Below, piece after piece: positions 1-9,499 of a stretch of DNA of 64,000 nt. The position numbers and the translations under genes are program-made. This DNA is from Ligula intestinalis (taxonomy: Eukaryota; Platyhelminthes; Cestoda; Diphyllobothriidea; Diphyllobothriidae): assembly GCA_036362985.1 (NCBI GenBank), contig JAYGXS010000005.1:32898928-32962927 (forward strand), read 5' to 3'. Under the pieces are notes generated by a model. That model searched no databases and was not told the origin of the DNA. It saw only the letters and a list, made by a program, of their open reading frames with translations. The stretch's first letter is position 1. Every line of letters begins with the position of its first letter.

Positions 1-365
1 ATCCCTGATTTGAACAAGTTTCCACGACCACGCCATCATTTATTTAGCGAGTTTACTGGATTGAGAAGAATATTTGAAAGGTAAATTAATTCAATGTTTA
101 TGTGTCCAAAGATTCGATGTAAGCAGCTCAAACTCTGTCCGGTGTGTCATCTACTCTTTTTATTTGCCCTTAACCTTGAAATTCTTTTCATTTTAATTCG
201 TAAATTACGATATAATGATATTTGTCGGCTGGTTCCTATTTCAATCACAAGCCCTTGTGTGTGATTTAGATATACGCAAATCGTCGCCCGCATTCGCTTC
301 TGCAAACTTGTTATGTTTCTACCGTGGTTCATTTTTTAAACCTATCTTCCGAATGTTTTTTTCAG
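1..365. other. unassigned AT-rich flank, possible intron
   Basis: No protein, RNA or repeat signal was recognised. The stretch ends in a T-rich run followed by CAG, which reads as a splice acceptor for the candidate exon that follows, so part of it may be intron. Confidence 0.3.
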
Positions 366-491
366 ATTTCGATGTTTCGAAGGCCTTTAAACTTGCTGTT
401 ACAATACACCCGCCATTTAAAATGACCAGGCCATTCGCTGATAGAACTGCCGATGAAGTTGGCCATTTTCTCCAATTTGAATTAAAGGCCG
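366..491 (+). CDS. candidate internal exon of an unrecognised host gene
   Basis: The 126-bp stretch is bounded by a pyrimidine-rich acceptor (a run of T then CAG at 363-365) and a consensus donor (G then GTAAGT at 492-497). The open frame covers the whole exon and is phase 1 at both ends, so the exon is symmetrical. It encodes about 42 residues including the run SKAFKLAVTIHPPFK and, later, ADRTADEVGHFLQFELK. The open frame also runs upstream into the presumed intron, so openness alone proves nothing; the splice sites are the main argument. I do not recognise the protein family. No neighbouring exon could be linked, so the function is unknown. It is one of very few places where a non-transposon coding exon is plausible. 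Confidence 0.35.
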
Positions 492-2018
492 GTAAGTATC
501 TCCGAAATTTTTGCCGAAGCCTCTGACATATGTGCTGCCACACATCGGCATCTCGGCGATGAGTAAAGAAAATGAAATCCGGAAACCAGGATTGGACCTA
601 TTGTTATAACAGATGTGTTTTTTATGTACAATTTCATATTTTTGCATATTTTGTAAATTAATGCCCTGTCTCACTGAAGGGATCGACATTGCTGAGAACA
701 TTAGATAAAACCCTAAAAATTATACATCTTTCTTTTTAATGTCTGCTTCTCCAAGGCTAGAAGTATTTGAGCCTGTGCCAAATTCTACAAAAGCACTCGC
801 TACTGGCGTGGTGTGGTTGATTCGTGGGCGTCTAACAAGAGGGCAATCAGCCTTACTGACAGATTGGTTAATATTTGAAGCCACGGCACTCCTCACCAAG
901 CTGTAAGACCAGACAGCTCAGGTCAGGCTCGTGCGCTATACGCCGTTAGTTAGGCAGGCTGCTGGCTCCGATGCATTGCGGAGACCTGAGGCTGTGTGAT
1001 TGGGCATGGTTATAGCTGCAAATCAACACCGGGTCAGCTACAACAAACATTATATCGAATGCAGTTAATTCAGTTCAGAAAAAAAGGGTTTATTTGGCAA
1101 AACATATTCCATAAATTCATAAGGACAGTTGGCGAGCATACGTTTACTTTCGATAAATTCTCTTCGGGCTATTACAGTTATATGGAAGGCGAAGGTACAG
1201 GGTGACAAGCAATCAATTAATTGCCGTTCTAATCAACTTAGTCTTGGGAATGGGGGCTTGGGGTTCGGGTTGATAAAAAGTGGGTAGTGACAGGGTAATT
1301 AGGAGAGGAAAGGGGGGAAGAACGCGTGGAAAATGCTGGTAGTTCTGCGGCCGATGGCCATGCCATGCTTGTGCCTGAAGAAGGTTCTTCTGCGCGTACA
1401 ACACCGGCTTCATCAGGCGAATGGCCGTGGCCTCCACTGTTGCCAGCAGCCGTTGATCCAGGGACTTCGTCTAATCTGGTGAGACATTTTAGATCACCTT
1501 AAAGGCTTCGTTCGGGTCAACACGGTATCCAGAGTCCACCATATGAGCAATAATAGAACTGTTGATGTTCCTGACTTCGCCTTTGTTAAGCCATGCTGGC
1601 AGATGCTCCCGCATCCTCTTGGATTAGTGCCGGCTCGTTGCGACCTATGCAACCTGCTCCACAGGAACAAGCCTAAAGGTAACATCTGCGAATTCAACGC
1701 GTTCAGTGAGTGCAAAATCGACCATCTAGTTATGTTGCGCAATTTTAACATTATTAAGTGTCACATTGGCGTTCGCCAATTGGTTGTGGAAAGTCTGCGA
1801 ACCTTCAACATCCTGATCAGCAGTTTAAGATACTTACGATTTTGCTTTCGACTGTTAGATATTTTGTCTTTTTTCTCGCTCCAGTGAACGTGTTTTCTGC
1901 CCTGCTCAACCGTAGTTATCAGCTTACTCAAATGTAATCTTTCTTTTCCGGTTGAGCAGAATAAAGTTTGAATTACATCGTTGTGTCGGATAGGGTTTTA
2001 CCATATTTATTTGACTAA
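492..2018. other. unassigned sequence with short open frames
   Basis: Several short frames are open on both strands, the longest at 1213-1437 (minus), 1494-1751 (minus) and 1543-1887 (plus). None carries a motif I recognise, and overlapping plus and minus frames of equal length argue for chance openness. No tRNA, terminal repeat or retrotransposon motif was seen. Confidence 0.3.
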
Positions 2019-2397
2019 AGTTTACAAGGAAAAAGTTAAGGCAGAAAGGGGTGGCTGTGTGCTGATAACCACACGTTTGACCTTCTGTCACTACAGGCAC
2101 AGAATGAGTCTTGGTATTGGGAAGTAAAGGTTACCTCCCCGTCTATTAAGGACAGCCCATGCAGCAGCCCACCTTAGCATTCTTTTGCTTTAACCATCAG
2201 ACGATATGCTCTACCAGGACTGAATGGTGACATGGTTATACTTAGCCTAAGAGTATTAGACCATCCTCATCATTGCTTAAAGGCGTTTCAATTTTATTAT
2301 CAGTCTCAGTTGCTGTGGAGTCGGAGGTCCCGAGGAGGACCAGTAAAGCATATTGCCACAATTCTTCTAAGGCACGTAAAGAAGGCAGTAGTTGTGG
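2019..2397 (+). repeat. dispersed repeat R, left copy, part 1
   Basis: This segment matches the reverse complement of about 46550-47010 along its length, for example around 2240-2270 and 2365-2395, with scattered substitutions and small indels. In the right-hand copy the sequence continues without a break into the part that corresponds here to 4709-5100. The segment is therefore the first piece of an older repeat split here by the insertion at 2398-4708. No open reading frame with recognisable similarity was seen. The family is unknown to me. Confidence 0.8.
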
Positions 2398-3244
2398 TTC
2401 ACGTCAGGTTCAGGTCAGGCCAGGTTTTTATTTAGGGAAATATAGGTAAATACCTTTGAACTCCCTATTGGTACAGTGTTTTCAATGCATTTGATCTGCA
2501 AAACATTTCAGAACAATGGTGTTGCCAGAAATTTGAGGGCCGACAGTGAAAAAACTCCTTAGGCATTGTTCAGATGTCTAGGGGTTTGAATGCGATTTGA
2601 GAGATTTAAGGAGAAAGACTGTCACCCGATGGACGGGGGTGGAGGGGGGGTTTCAGAGTATATTCGAAGCGGATTGCCTGTGCTAAGAGTGTTTGAAGCA
2701 TGTCAGGGAGAGTCCATCGCGTTTTTCGCCATAATACCAAGGGTTTCACTAAGAGGAGTTTGCGGAGGTCACGCGAACCTCTTTGAGTGTCGGCGATGCG
2801 CCCATCGTGCACCCTTGTTGATTTAATGAGTCTGCCTACTAATTGTTAGAAAAATTTAATCAGTAGGTTTCTAAACAATCATATTGCTGAATATTAGCCA
2901 GTAGTATGTTTTTTATTATGTGATTATTTCACAATTGGCTTTCGGCAACTGGCAGTTTATTTTCGGGGGCTCAGTAGCTATTTGGTTTAACTTGATCATG
3001 TATTTAACATGTCTACAGATGTGCCTGACTTAATCGTAAACGTGTGCTCAGATGGCGACATGACAATGTCCACGGGCAGAGCATTCTATGCCTGAATTGG
3101 GAAAAGTTTACAGATCCGCATAGCCTCGGATCACAACGTTTGGTTGACTCGGCGCTTGCTATTCTTGTTATTCCAAACTAACATATCACTGAAAATAAGT
3201 TAGTAGTATGTTTATATACATATAATTTCAATCTACCCAGGTCT
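2398..3244 (-). mobile_element. 3' part of a CR1/Jockey-like insertion, noncoding
   Basis: Comparison with the uninterrupted repeat R at 46.2-47.0 kb places the insertion boundaries at about 2398 and 4708, so this noncoding stretch lies between the RT remnant and the insertion edge. Read on the minus strand it follows the RT C-terminus and ends near an AATAAA-like signal at about 2430. Two parts are notable. Bases 3051-3097 resemble 3298-3345, the last RT codons, as a diverged duplicate. Bases 2430-2530 share a segment with 58120-58215. No clear target-site duplication was found. The stretch may hold a fragment of a second element as well as 3' UTR. Confidence 0.6.
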
Positions 3245-4708
3245 AAGTTCAGTGGGCGTTTTGGGTATGCAAATCTAAATTTCTCATGAATACATCCACA
3301 GATGGGGACATAACAATTTCCTCGGGGAGAGCATTCCAAGCTTCAACTACTCTATTACCAAAGGACAACTTGTATGTGCCTAGTCTGGCCCCTGTTATGC
3401 GTAGTTTGAAGAGATGCCCTCTTAAGTTCGTCGTTGTCGCTAACTCGAAGAAGTCGCCAGGTAGAAGACAACAGTCCTGCCTGCGCATTGTACGAAATAC
3501 TTGTATCAGACTGCCACGTAGCTGTCTGTAACTTAACGGAAATAGATCGAGATTAGCTAAACGTCTTTCATAGGGTACAAAGCTCTGACCGGTTACCAGT
3601 TTGGTCACGCGCCTTTGGACCTTCTCGAGGCAATTTAGGGCTTTCGTAGTCCAGGGTTTCCATGCTTGGATTACGAACTCCAACTTCGGCCGCACAAATG
3701 TTCCAAAGACCTTAGCAAATCAGTCTTTATCGAAGGTACAGAAAGCTCTTTTGACAAGATACAGGTCGGAGATCGCAGGCTTGGCTACTTTTGCGCAGTG
3801 CAGCGAGGGCTTAAGAGACGTAGAGATCCATACTACCAAATCTTTCTGCGCGTCCACTTCTTGCAGTTGGATGCCATTCAGGCTCTAAACCATGGGGTTC
3901 TGGGAGCTGGGTCGGCCAACTCGCAGGACACTGCATTTGTTCTCGTTAAACGGCAAAAGCCAGTCTTGAGACCAAGTTTGAAGATGGTTTAGGTTTATCT
4001 GCAAACGTTCTTCGTCAGCTGAATTTCTGATGACGTTCCAAATCTTAATGTCATCGGCAAACATAGCCACATCGCAGTCCAGTTCACGGACGGAGTCATT
4101 GACGTATATAATGAACAGTATAGGGCCAAGGACAGAGCCTTGGGGGACACCGCTCTCGACTGCAACGTCTGCCGACTGATGGTCACCAGTATGGACAGTT
4201 TGGGATCGGCCAAGTAAGAAGCTTTGAATCCACTTCAGCAGGTTTCCTCGAACACCCATTTGCCTGAGTTTGTGCAGAATTCGTTGATGTGGGACGCTAT
4301 CAAAAGCCTTCTTGAAGTCTATGTAGATTACATGAAGCGGATTTCCTCCATCAACTGCCTGAGTCCAGCGTTCCAAACAATGGAGCAGGTTCGTCACGCA
4401 GGACCTGCCTCTGTGGAACCCATGTTGCGCATCCGATAGGAGGTTATGCTGCTCTAAGAAATGCATCAGCTCTCGCTTTACTACTTTTTTCCATAAGCTT
4501 GCAACAGATCGAAGTGAGGCTGATTGGTCTATAACTGTTTGCAGAAACCTTTCTGCCGCCTTTATACAACGGTGTGATCCGTGCGGATTTCCAATCGGCA
4601 GGTAAACAACCTGCATTAAACGAGGTACTGAAAAGCATAGAAAGCGGTTTGGCTAGCTCCTCAGCAAGGTCTTCCAGTAATTTAGGCGGAATGTCATCGG
4701 GACCGGGT
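3245..4708 (-). pseudogene. 5'-truncated CR1/Jockey-like reverse transcriptase
   Basis: This is a non-LTR retrotransposon RT remnant read on the minus strand. It begins abruptly with PGPDDIPPKLLEDLAEEL at 4708-4655. It then shows SARITPLYKGG and YRPISLTSICCKLMEK, the core IDFKKAFDSVPH, the GVPQGSVLGPILF motif, the catalytic MFADDIKIW, and a C-terminus with RPKLEFVIQAWKPW, YRQLRGSLIQ and RVVEAWNALPEEI. The endonuclease half is absent, as is usual after incomplete reverse transcription. A slip in the A6/T6 run at 4485-4490 shifts the frame between LMEK and KRELMHFLEQ. More shifts occur between 3885 and 3695, so the gene is dead. Its left edge abuts repeat R exactly at 4709. The motif order makes RT identity near certain; the clade (CR1 versus Jockey) is less sure. 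Confidence 0.93.
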
Positions 4709-5100
4709 TGAAATAAGAAAGCCAGAATGGTCCAACTTTTGATGCCCTCGGATCAATCAATGATTAGCAGCCATCTGCGTATCTATACGGTCCACCGGCC
4801 TCTAGTCAACATTAGTGAATGTTCACCAGAGCACTACTCACGCACAGACATGGCATTTGCTTGGCTCTTGCTTCTGATTGCCCCTCTTCTCTGTCAGGGC
4901 TGTCCTCCAAGCCCAGGTACGTGACAGTGAATAATGTCCTCAGCATTTCCGCTAAATGCATTTTCTGCTGGCACACTGCATACCGTTTGTAAATGCTGCC
5001 TATATTCAGATCGTGCTAGTAGCAACATTCTGTTTTTTTAAGTTTAACTGCCAAGCCTGTCTTTTATGCTTAACTAACACATTTTCTTTTCTTTATATTA
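4709..5100 (+). repeat. dispersed repeat R, left copy, part 2
   Basis: The sequence resumes the repeat interrupted at 2397 and matches the reverse complement of about 46236-46575. The segment contains the phrase for MAFAWLLLLIAPLLCQG in one frame, which looks like a signal peptide, but the equivalent frame in the other copy was not checked codon by codon. I therefore treat it as noncoding repeat. Confidence 0.8.
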
Positions 5101-5446
5101 TGGCAATTAAAAAAAAAGTGTCCACTTGATGCTCATGGGGACTTTTCTGTGTCTAGTTTTGTGCAAGAACACTTGGGTCAGGTCTCTTATTAAACGTCTA
5201 TTATGCAGAACACGCCGAGCATTGACCTTTCGATTCACATCCCCAGAGCAGGACTCGTGAAAAATTGCTTTAAAGAGAACTCCAAAAACACCACTTATTG
5301 TGAAATTGTTTTCCCCGATATTACGTTCCACTTTCTCAATGGGGTAAATTCATCTCTTGTTTGGCTATTGGACTTGCAACTACCAGCAATATGTTCATAT
5401 TGTTCACCTTCTGTTTTCGCCACTTGATATCCTACGATCACCAGTG
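5101..5446. other. segment between two parts of repeat R
   Basis: In the right-hand copy of repeat R the equivalent position is occupied by a Penelope-like element. This stretch is therefore either original R sequence displaced there or a separate insertion here. A minus-strand frame (5107-5331) is open but not recognisable. Confidence 0.4.
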
Positions 5447-5895
5447 GATAAACTTAAATTCTAACGATGAGTTTAACAACAGGCAGATTGCTTTGTCTGA
5501 CGCTTACTTAGTGCTCCATGCGTAGCTGCATAACAGTTTAAATCTCCTCCGCCTTCCCACCTTGATTCATTTTCAAAAGGTGTATTTACTTAACTATACG
5601 AGTAATTGGCTTACATTAACCTAGAAGGAGGCAAATGTCACCTTCCCGAGTGGCTTCTAAGTTCCGTTAAGTGCTAAGACTTCCCTATGAGCAACACCGT
5701 AACTTACCATACGCAACTAACTACTCATTTAATGATAGTATTTTATTCACCTTAGTTTAGTTATTAGTTTATCATTTTGTTTAATTAGTTCTAGTTGATT
5801 TTGTAGTTGATTTTGTACGTTTACTTCAATTTAATGCAGATTAGTTTAGGTAAATCTAAGTTTGGCTCAGTTTAGTTTAAAGTTTAGTCTACTTA
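5447..5895 (+). repeat. dispersed repeat R, left copy, part 3
   Basis: The segment matches the reverse complement of 43437-43882 over about 450 bp. Both copies keep the AT-rich tract built on variations of AGTTTAGTTTA and the motif around GCAGCTACGCATG/TGCATAACAG. Divergence by substitutions and small indels implies an old duplication. It is noncoding in both copies. Confidence 0.85.
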
Positions 5896-6006
5896 CTTTG
5901 TTAACACCAAACTACCGTATTGCTTAAAAGGATGCTTTACCCTGTTAAGTTTTACTTTCCGAGTACTCGAATTGACTGGTTGGCTAAATGTCTGAATGGC
6001 TGGCCC

Positions 6007-7165
6007 CAGGGTCGGCAATCCATGGCTCGCGAGCCATATATGGCTCTTTTGATGATCGCGTATGGCTCTTTCAGAAACTTCAGATTTTATGATTTTGGTT
6101 ACTCTCTAGGGGTCTAAGTATTTGGTTTTACTTGGACCACTACAATCATCAGGCCAAATCCCAGGTTGGAAGTTAAAAGGCACAAGTCATCAACAGGAGT
6201 GATTTTTTATGCACAGAACTCCCAGTTGCAGTCTTAGGAGGCAGTGGCCACTGGCAAAGCCAGGGCTAGTGTTGATTGCGCCCAGCCAGACCTGAGAGAG
6301 CTTGAGACAGTGGTGACAACTGATTCAGTAGGATTGCGGAGCAGGTTCAATGGTTCTGTTATTGGTGTCTTGTAAGTTCCCGAGGGGATGTCGCCTACAA
6401 AGTCCGAGGGTTGGACTATTTAAATGGCCCTAAGGTACTTGGACGCCCGTGTATGCATGGGTGTGTGCGCGTGACTGAATAAACTTGGGCCACCAGGGCG
6501 GCGGTCTCGGGGCCGCCAAAAAAACGAAGGAAAGGGGACGCTCGCGCAGCTGTTACCGGCTTCCCAGACGCAGCTGCGAGGTCAAGCCTCGGGGACGGGG
6601 GTGTCAGTGCAAGAGAGCATTGAAAAAGTTGGTTGTGGAAAAACATGACTTTGGGACAGTGGTTCTTGGAGAAAGAAGGGGGGGAGAGGTCACGCATTGT
6701 AGCCGTCCACCTCCAATGACGTGCCGCCAAAAGCTCGCAAATAACAGACGCTCTACTAAAGTACGATAGCCCGTAGACTTGACCTCAGCTTGGTCAAGGT
6801 CATGCTGGCAGATAAGACTATCTTACGCGCATAGGCCAGCCAGCTTTGTTACATATAGTGCCTCGTGTTTATGTCCCCCAGACGGAGCAAACAGTCCATT
6901 TGCGAACACTTGCTTTGTGGACTAGTAGATCGGTCCTAACATCTGACCACTTTCTTTCATCAGACGGATCGCACATCTTTGAACGCTACATTCTCTCTAA
7001 TATCCCACAGTTAACCTCTGCATCCTGAGCTAGTCAAAACTGAGTGGCTCCTCATGTTTTACTGAACATTCATAGTGCATCGTATCCGTCAGTATATTAA
7101 TCGTGCCCATAAAATTTACACCCTGATCCATATTTATGTCAGCATTTTATAAGAATTGTCTAACC
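6007..7165 (+). mobile_element. hAT left-end segment, first (truncated) copy
   Basis: The segment repeats the 5' noncoding region and first coding bases seen from 7166 on. It carries the palindromic stretch GGCTCGCGAGCC close to the end, then a GC-rich block near 6500-6600. Similarity to the second copy jumps at about 7025 over the start of the transposase gene. It resumes with the sequence for a block like EHRELAETEWL, then stops near 7062. The last 100 bp before 7166 have no counterpart. It encodes nothing functional. Confidence 0.8.
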
Positions 7166-8335
7166 CAGGGGTCGGCAACCCATGGCTCGCGAGCCATATA
7201 TGGCTCTTTTGATGATCGCGTATGGCTCTTTCAGATTTTATGATTTTGGTTTCTCTTTAGGGGTCAAAGTAGTGGGTTGTACTTGGATCACTACAATCAT
7301 GAAGCCAAGTCCCAGGTTCGAAGTTAAAAGACACAAGTCACCAGAAGGCGTGATTTATTATGCACATAATTCCCAATTGCTGTCCCAGGTGGCAGTGGCC
7401 ACTGGCGAAGCTAGGGCTAGTGTTCATTGCACTCAGCCAGACCTGAGAGAGCTTGAGACAGTGGTGAGAGCTGATTCAGTAGGATTGTGGAGCAGGTTCA
7501 ATTTTTCTGTTGTTGGTGTCCTGCAATTGGCCGAGGGGGTGTCGCCTGCAGATATCTTTGCTGCATCGGCCGAGGTGTGGAGTATTTAATGGCCCTTCGG
7601 TATTTGGGCGTGCGTGTATGCTCGGGTATGTGTGCGTGACTGAATAAACTGAGGTCGCCAGGGCGGCGGTCTCAGGGCCGCCAGAAAACCGAAGGAAAGG
7701 AAACGCTCGCGCAGCTGTTACTGGTTTTGCAGACGCAGCTGCGAGATCAAGCCTCGGGGAACGGGTGTGTCAGTGCAATATAGCATTGAAGCAGTTGTTT
7801 GTGGTAACGCATGACTTTGGGACAGTGGGTCTTGGAGAACGAAGGGGGGAGAGCACGCATTGTAGCCGTCCACCTTCAATGACGTGCCACCACCAAGAAG
7901 CGTATTAGAATCAATTTAATCTTGACCAATCTCTGGAGTTTCGGCACCCCTACGTTTGACCTGGCTGGTCCCTTCCCGGCCTGCTGAAAACAATTGCTTC
8001 CATCTTTTCCTGCGCCCCAACAGCGGCGACAGGCTCGCTAAATAACAGACGCTCTACTAGGGCACGACAGCCCGCAGACCTGACCTCAGCTTGGTCAACG
8101 TCACGCTGGCAGACAAGGCTATCTTACGCGCATAGGCCAGCCAGCTTTGTTACATATTGTGCCTCGTGTTTATGTCCCCCAGACTGAGCAAAAATTTCAT
8201 TCGCGAATACTTGTCTTGTGGACTAATACATTGATCCTAACAGCTGACTGCTTTCTTTCATCAGACGGATCGCGCATCTTTAAACGCTACACTCTCTCTC
8301 TCATTTGCCCAGAGTTAACTTCTGCAACAAAGAGT

Positions 8336-9324
8336 ATGGCGAAACTAAAAAGAGATGAGGACTATCGTAAATTTCAGGACGAATGGGCCGAAGCATTCGC
8401 CTTTGTGCAGAGAGCAGATTGTGCGGTGTGTCTAATTTGCAATGACAAGATAACATCGATGAAACGGTCGAATGTTAGTGAAGGGCATTGAGCATCGTGA
8501 GCTAGCCGAGACCGAGTGGCTCATTATGTTTTACTATCTCGTGGATATGACCGAACATCGGAATCAACTTAACGTTAAATTGCAAGGCAATAGAAATACG
8601 GTGTTATCCCTTCACGATTCATGTTTGCTTTTTCAAACAAGCTTGAAGTCTTTATCATGGATGTTGAAACAGATCGATTACTACATTTTGAACATTTAAG
8701 ACCATATAAGGACGCATGCATAGTAAGTGAATCCACTCAAAACGTTGATCTCCACCAGCTAGTTGGCTTCACTTTCAGTCTCCTCCAGTCGTTCAAAGCA
8801 CGCTTCGGAGAATTTAGAGAGCACACTCATTCTATTAATTTCATCACCCATCCAACCGAGTGTTCACTGAACACAGCTGACCTAAGTTATAGTACTGGCC
8901 TCTCCGTTAGAGATTCCGAAGAAGAATTGGCTGACCATAAGGCCTCAGACATGTGGGTGAATAGGTTCCAGTCACTCAATGAAGATTTCGAGAGATCGCG
9001 CGACATAAAGCGGAGTTGGCAAGCAAGCACAAATGGACAGAACTTAAAAAAATTCAACCCGAAGACCAGCTGATAATCAAAACTTGGAACACGCTTCCGG
9101 TCACATACCACACACTGCAGCGTGTGGGTATTGTTGTATTGACCCTCTTTCGATCAACGTATGCATTTGAGCAGTCATTCTCATATCTTAGATACATCAA
9201 GTTCACAATAAGATCACTTCTAAGGGATGAAAGCCTCAACGCTTGCATGAAGCTTAACCTCACCAATTACCGACCAGACTATAAAACCCCCAGCGAATGC
9301 ATGCAACGCCAGAAGTCGCAGTAA
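8336..9324 (+). pseudogene. hAT transposase (BED/ZBED5-like) pseudogene
   Basis: The frame opens with ATG at 8336 and a BED-finger start (DEDYRKFQDEWAEAFAF, then CAVCLICNDKI). After the two cysteines the zinc-binding histidine half is missing and the sequence jumps to HRELAETEWLIMFYYLVD. This is a large internal deletion that removes the N-terminal catalytic core. Downstream parts match the C-terminal half of GTF2IRD2/ZBED5-like hAT proteins: NQLNVKLQG, DRLLHFEHLRPYKDAC and, in the dimerisation region, LTLFRSTYAFEQSFSYLRYIK and LRDESLNACMKLNLT. Two frameshifts lie at about 8630 and 9025. It cannot encode an active enzyme, so mobility would require a transposase supplied in trans. Confidence 0.88.
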
Positions 9325-9499
9325 CAATAAGAATTATAAGAACATTATTTAAAAGAATACATTCAGACGCTTATTATACTCCCATTTAATAGAATTTCAT
9401 TTTAAAATATCCTATATGGCTCTTTCGGAGATATATATTTCCAAATATTTGCATTCTTGGCTCTCTCAGGTAAAAAGGTTGCCAACCTCTGGGCTGGCC

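Larger units (their letters stand above)
5998..9499 (+). mobile_element. composite hAT element with two left ends
   Basis: The outer left end (CAGGGTCGGCAATCC at 6007) and the right end (GGTTGCCAACCTCTG, ending 9491) are flanked by the same 8 bp, GGCTGGCC, at 5998-6005 and 9492-9499. An 8-bp duplication is the hAT hallmark. A second left end (CAGGGGTCGGCAACC) begins at 7166, and the roughly 1 kb after each left end is homologous: 6007-7062 to 7166-8530. The first copy lacks about 160 bp of coding sequence and an internal block near 7890-8030 and has no right end of its own. The unit appears to have moved as a single macrotransposon using the outer left end and the single right end. Confidence 0.85.

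Noticed and set aside
4854..4924. Secreted peptide (signal-peptide-like MAFAWLLLLIAPLLCQG)
   Set aside because: It lies within repeat R, is not bounded by clear splice sites and was not shown to be conserved in frame in the other copy.
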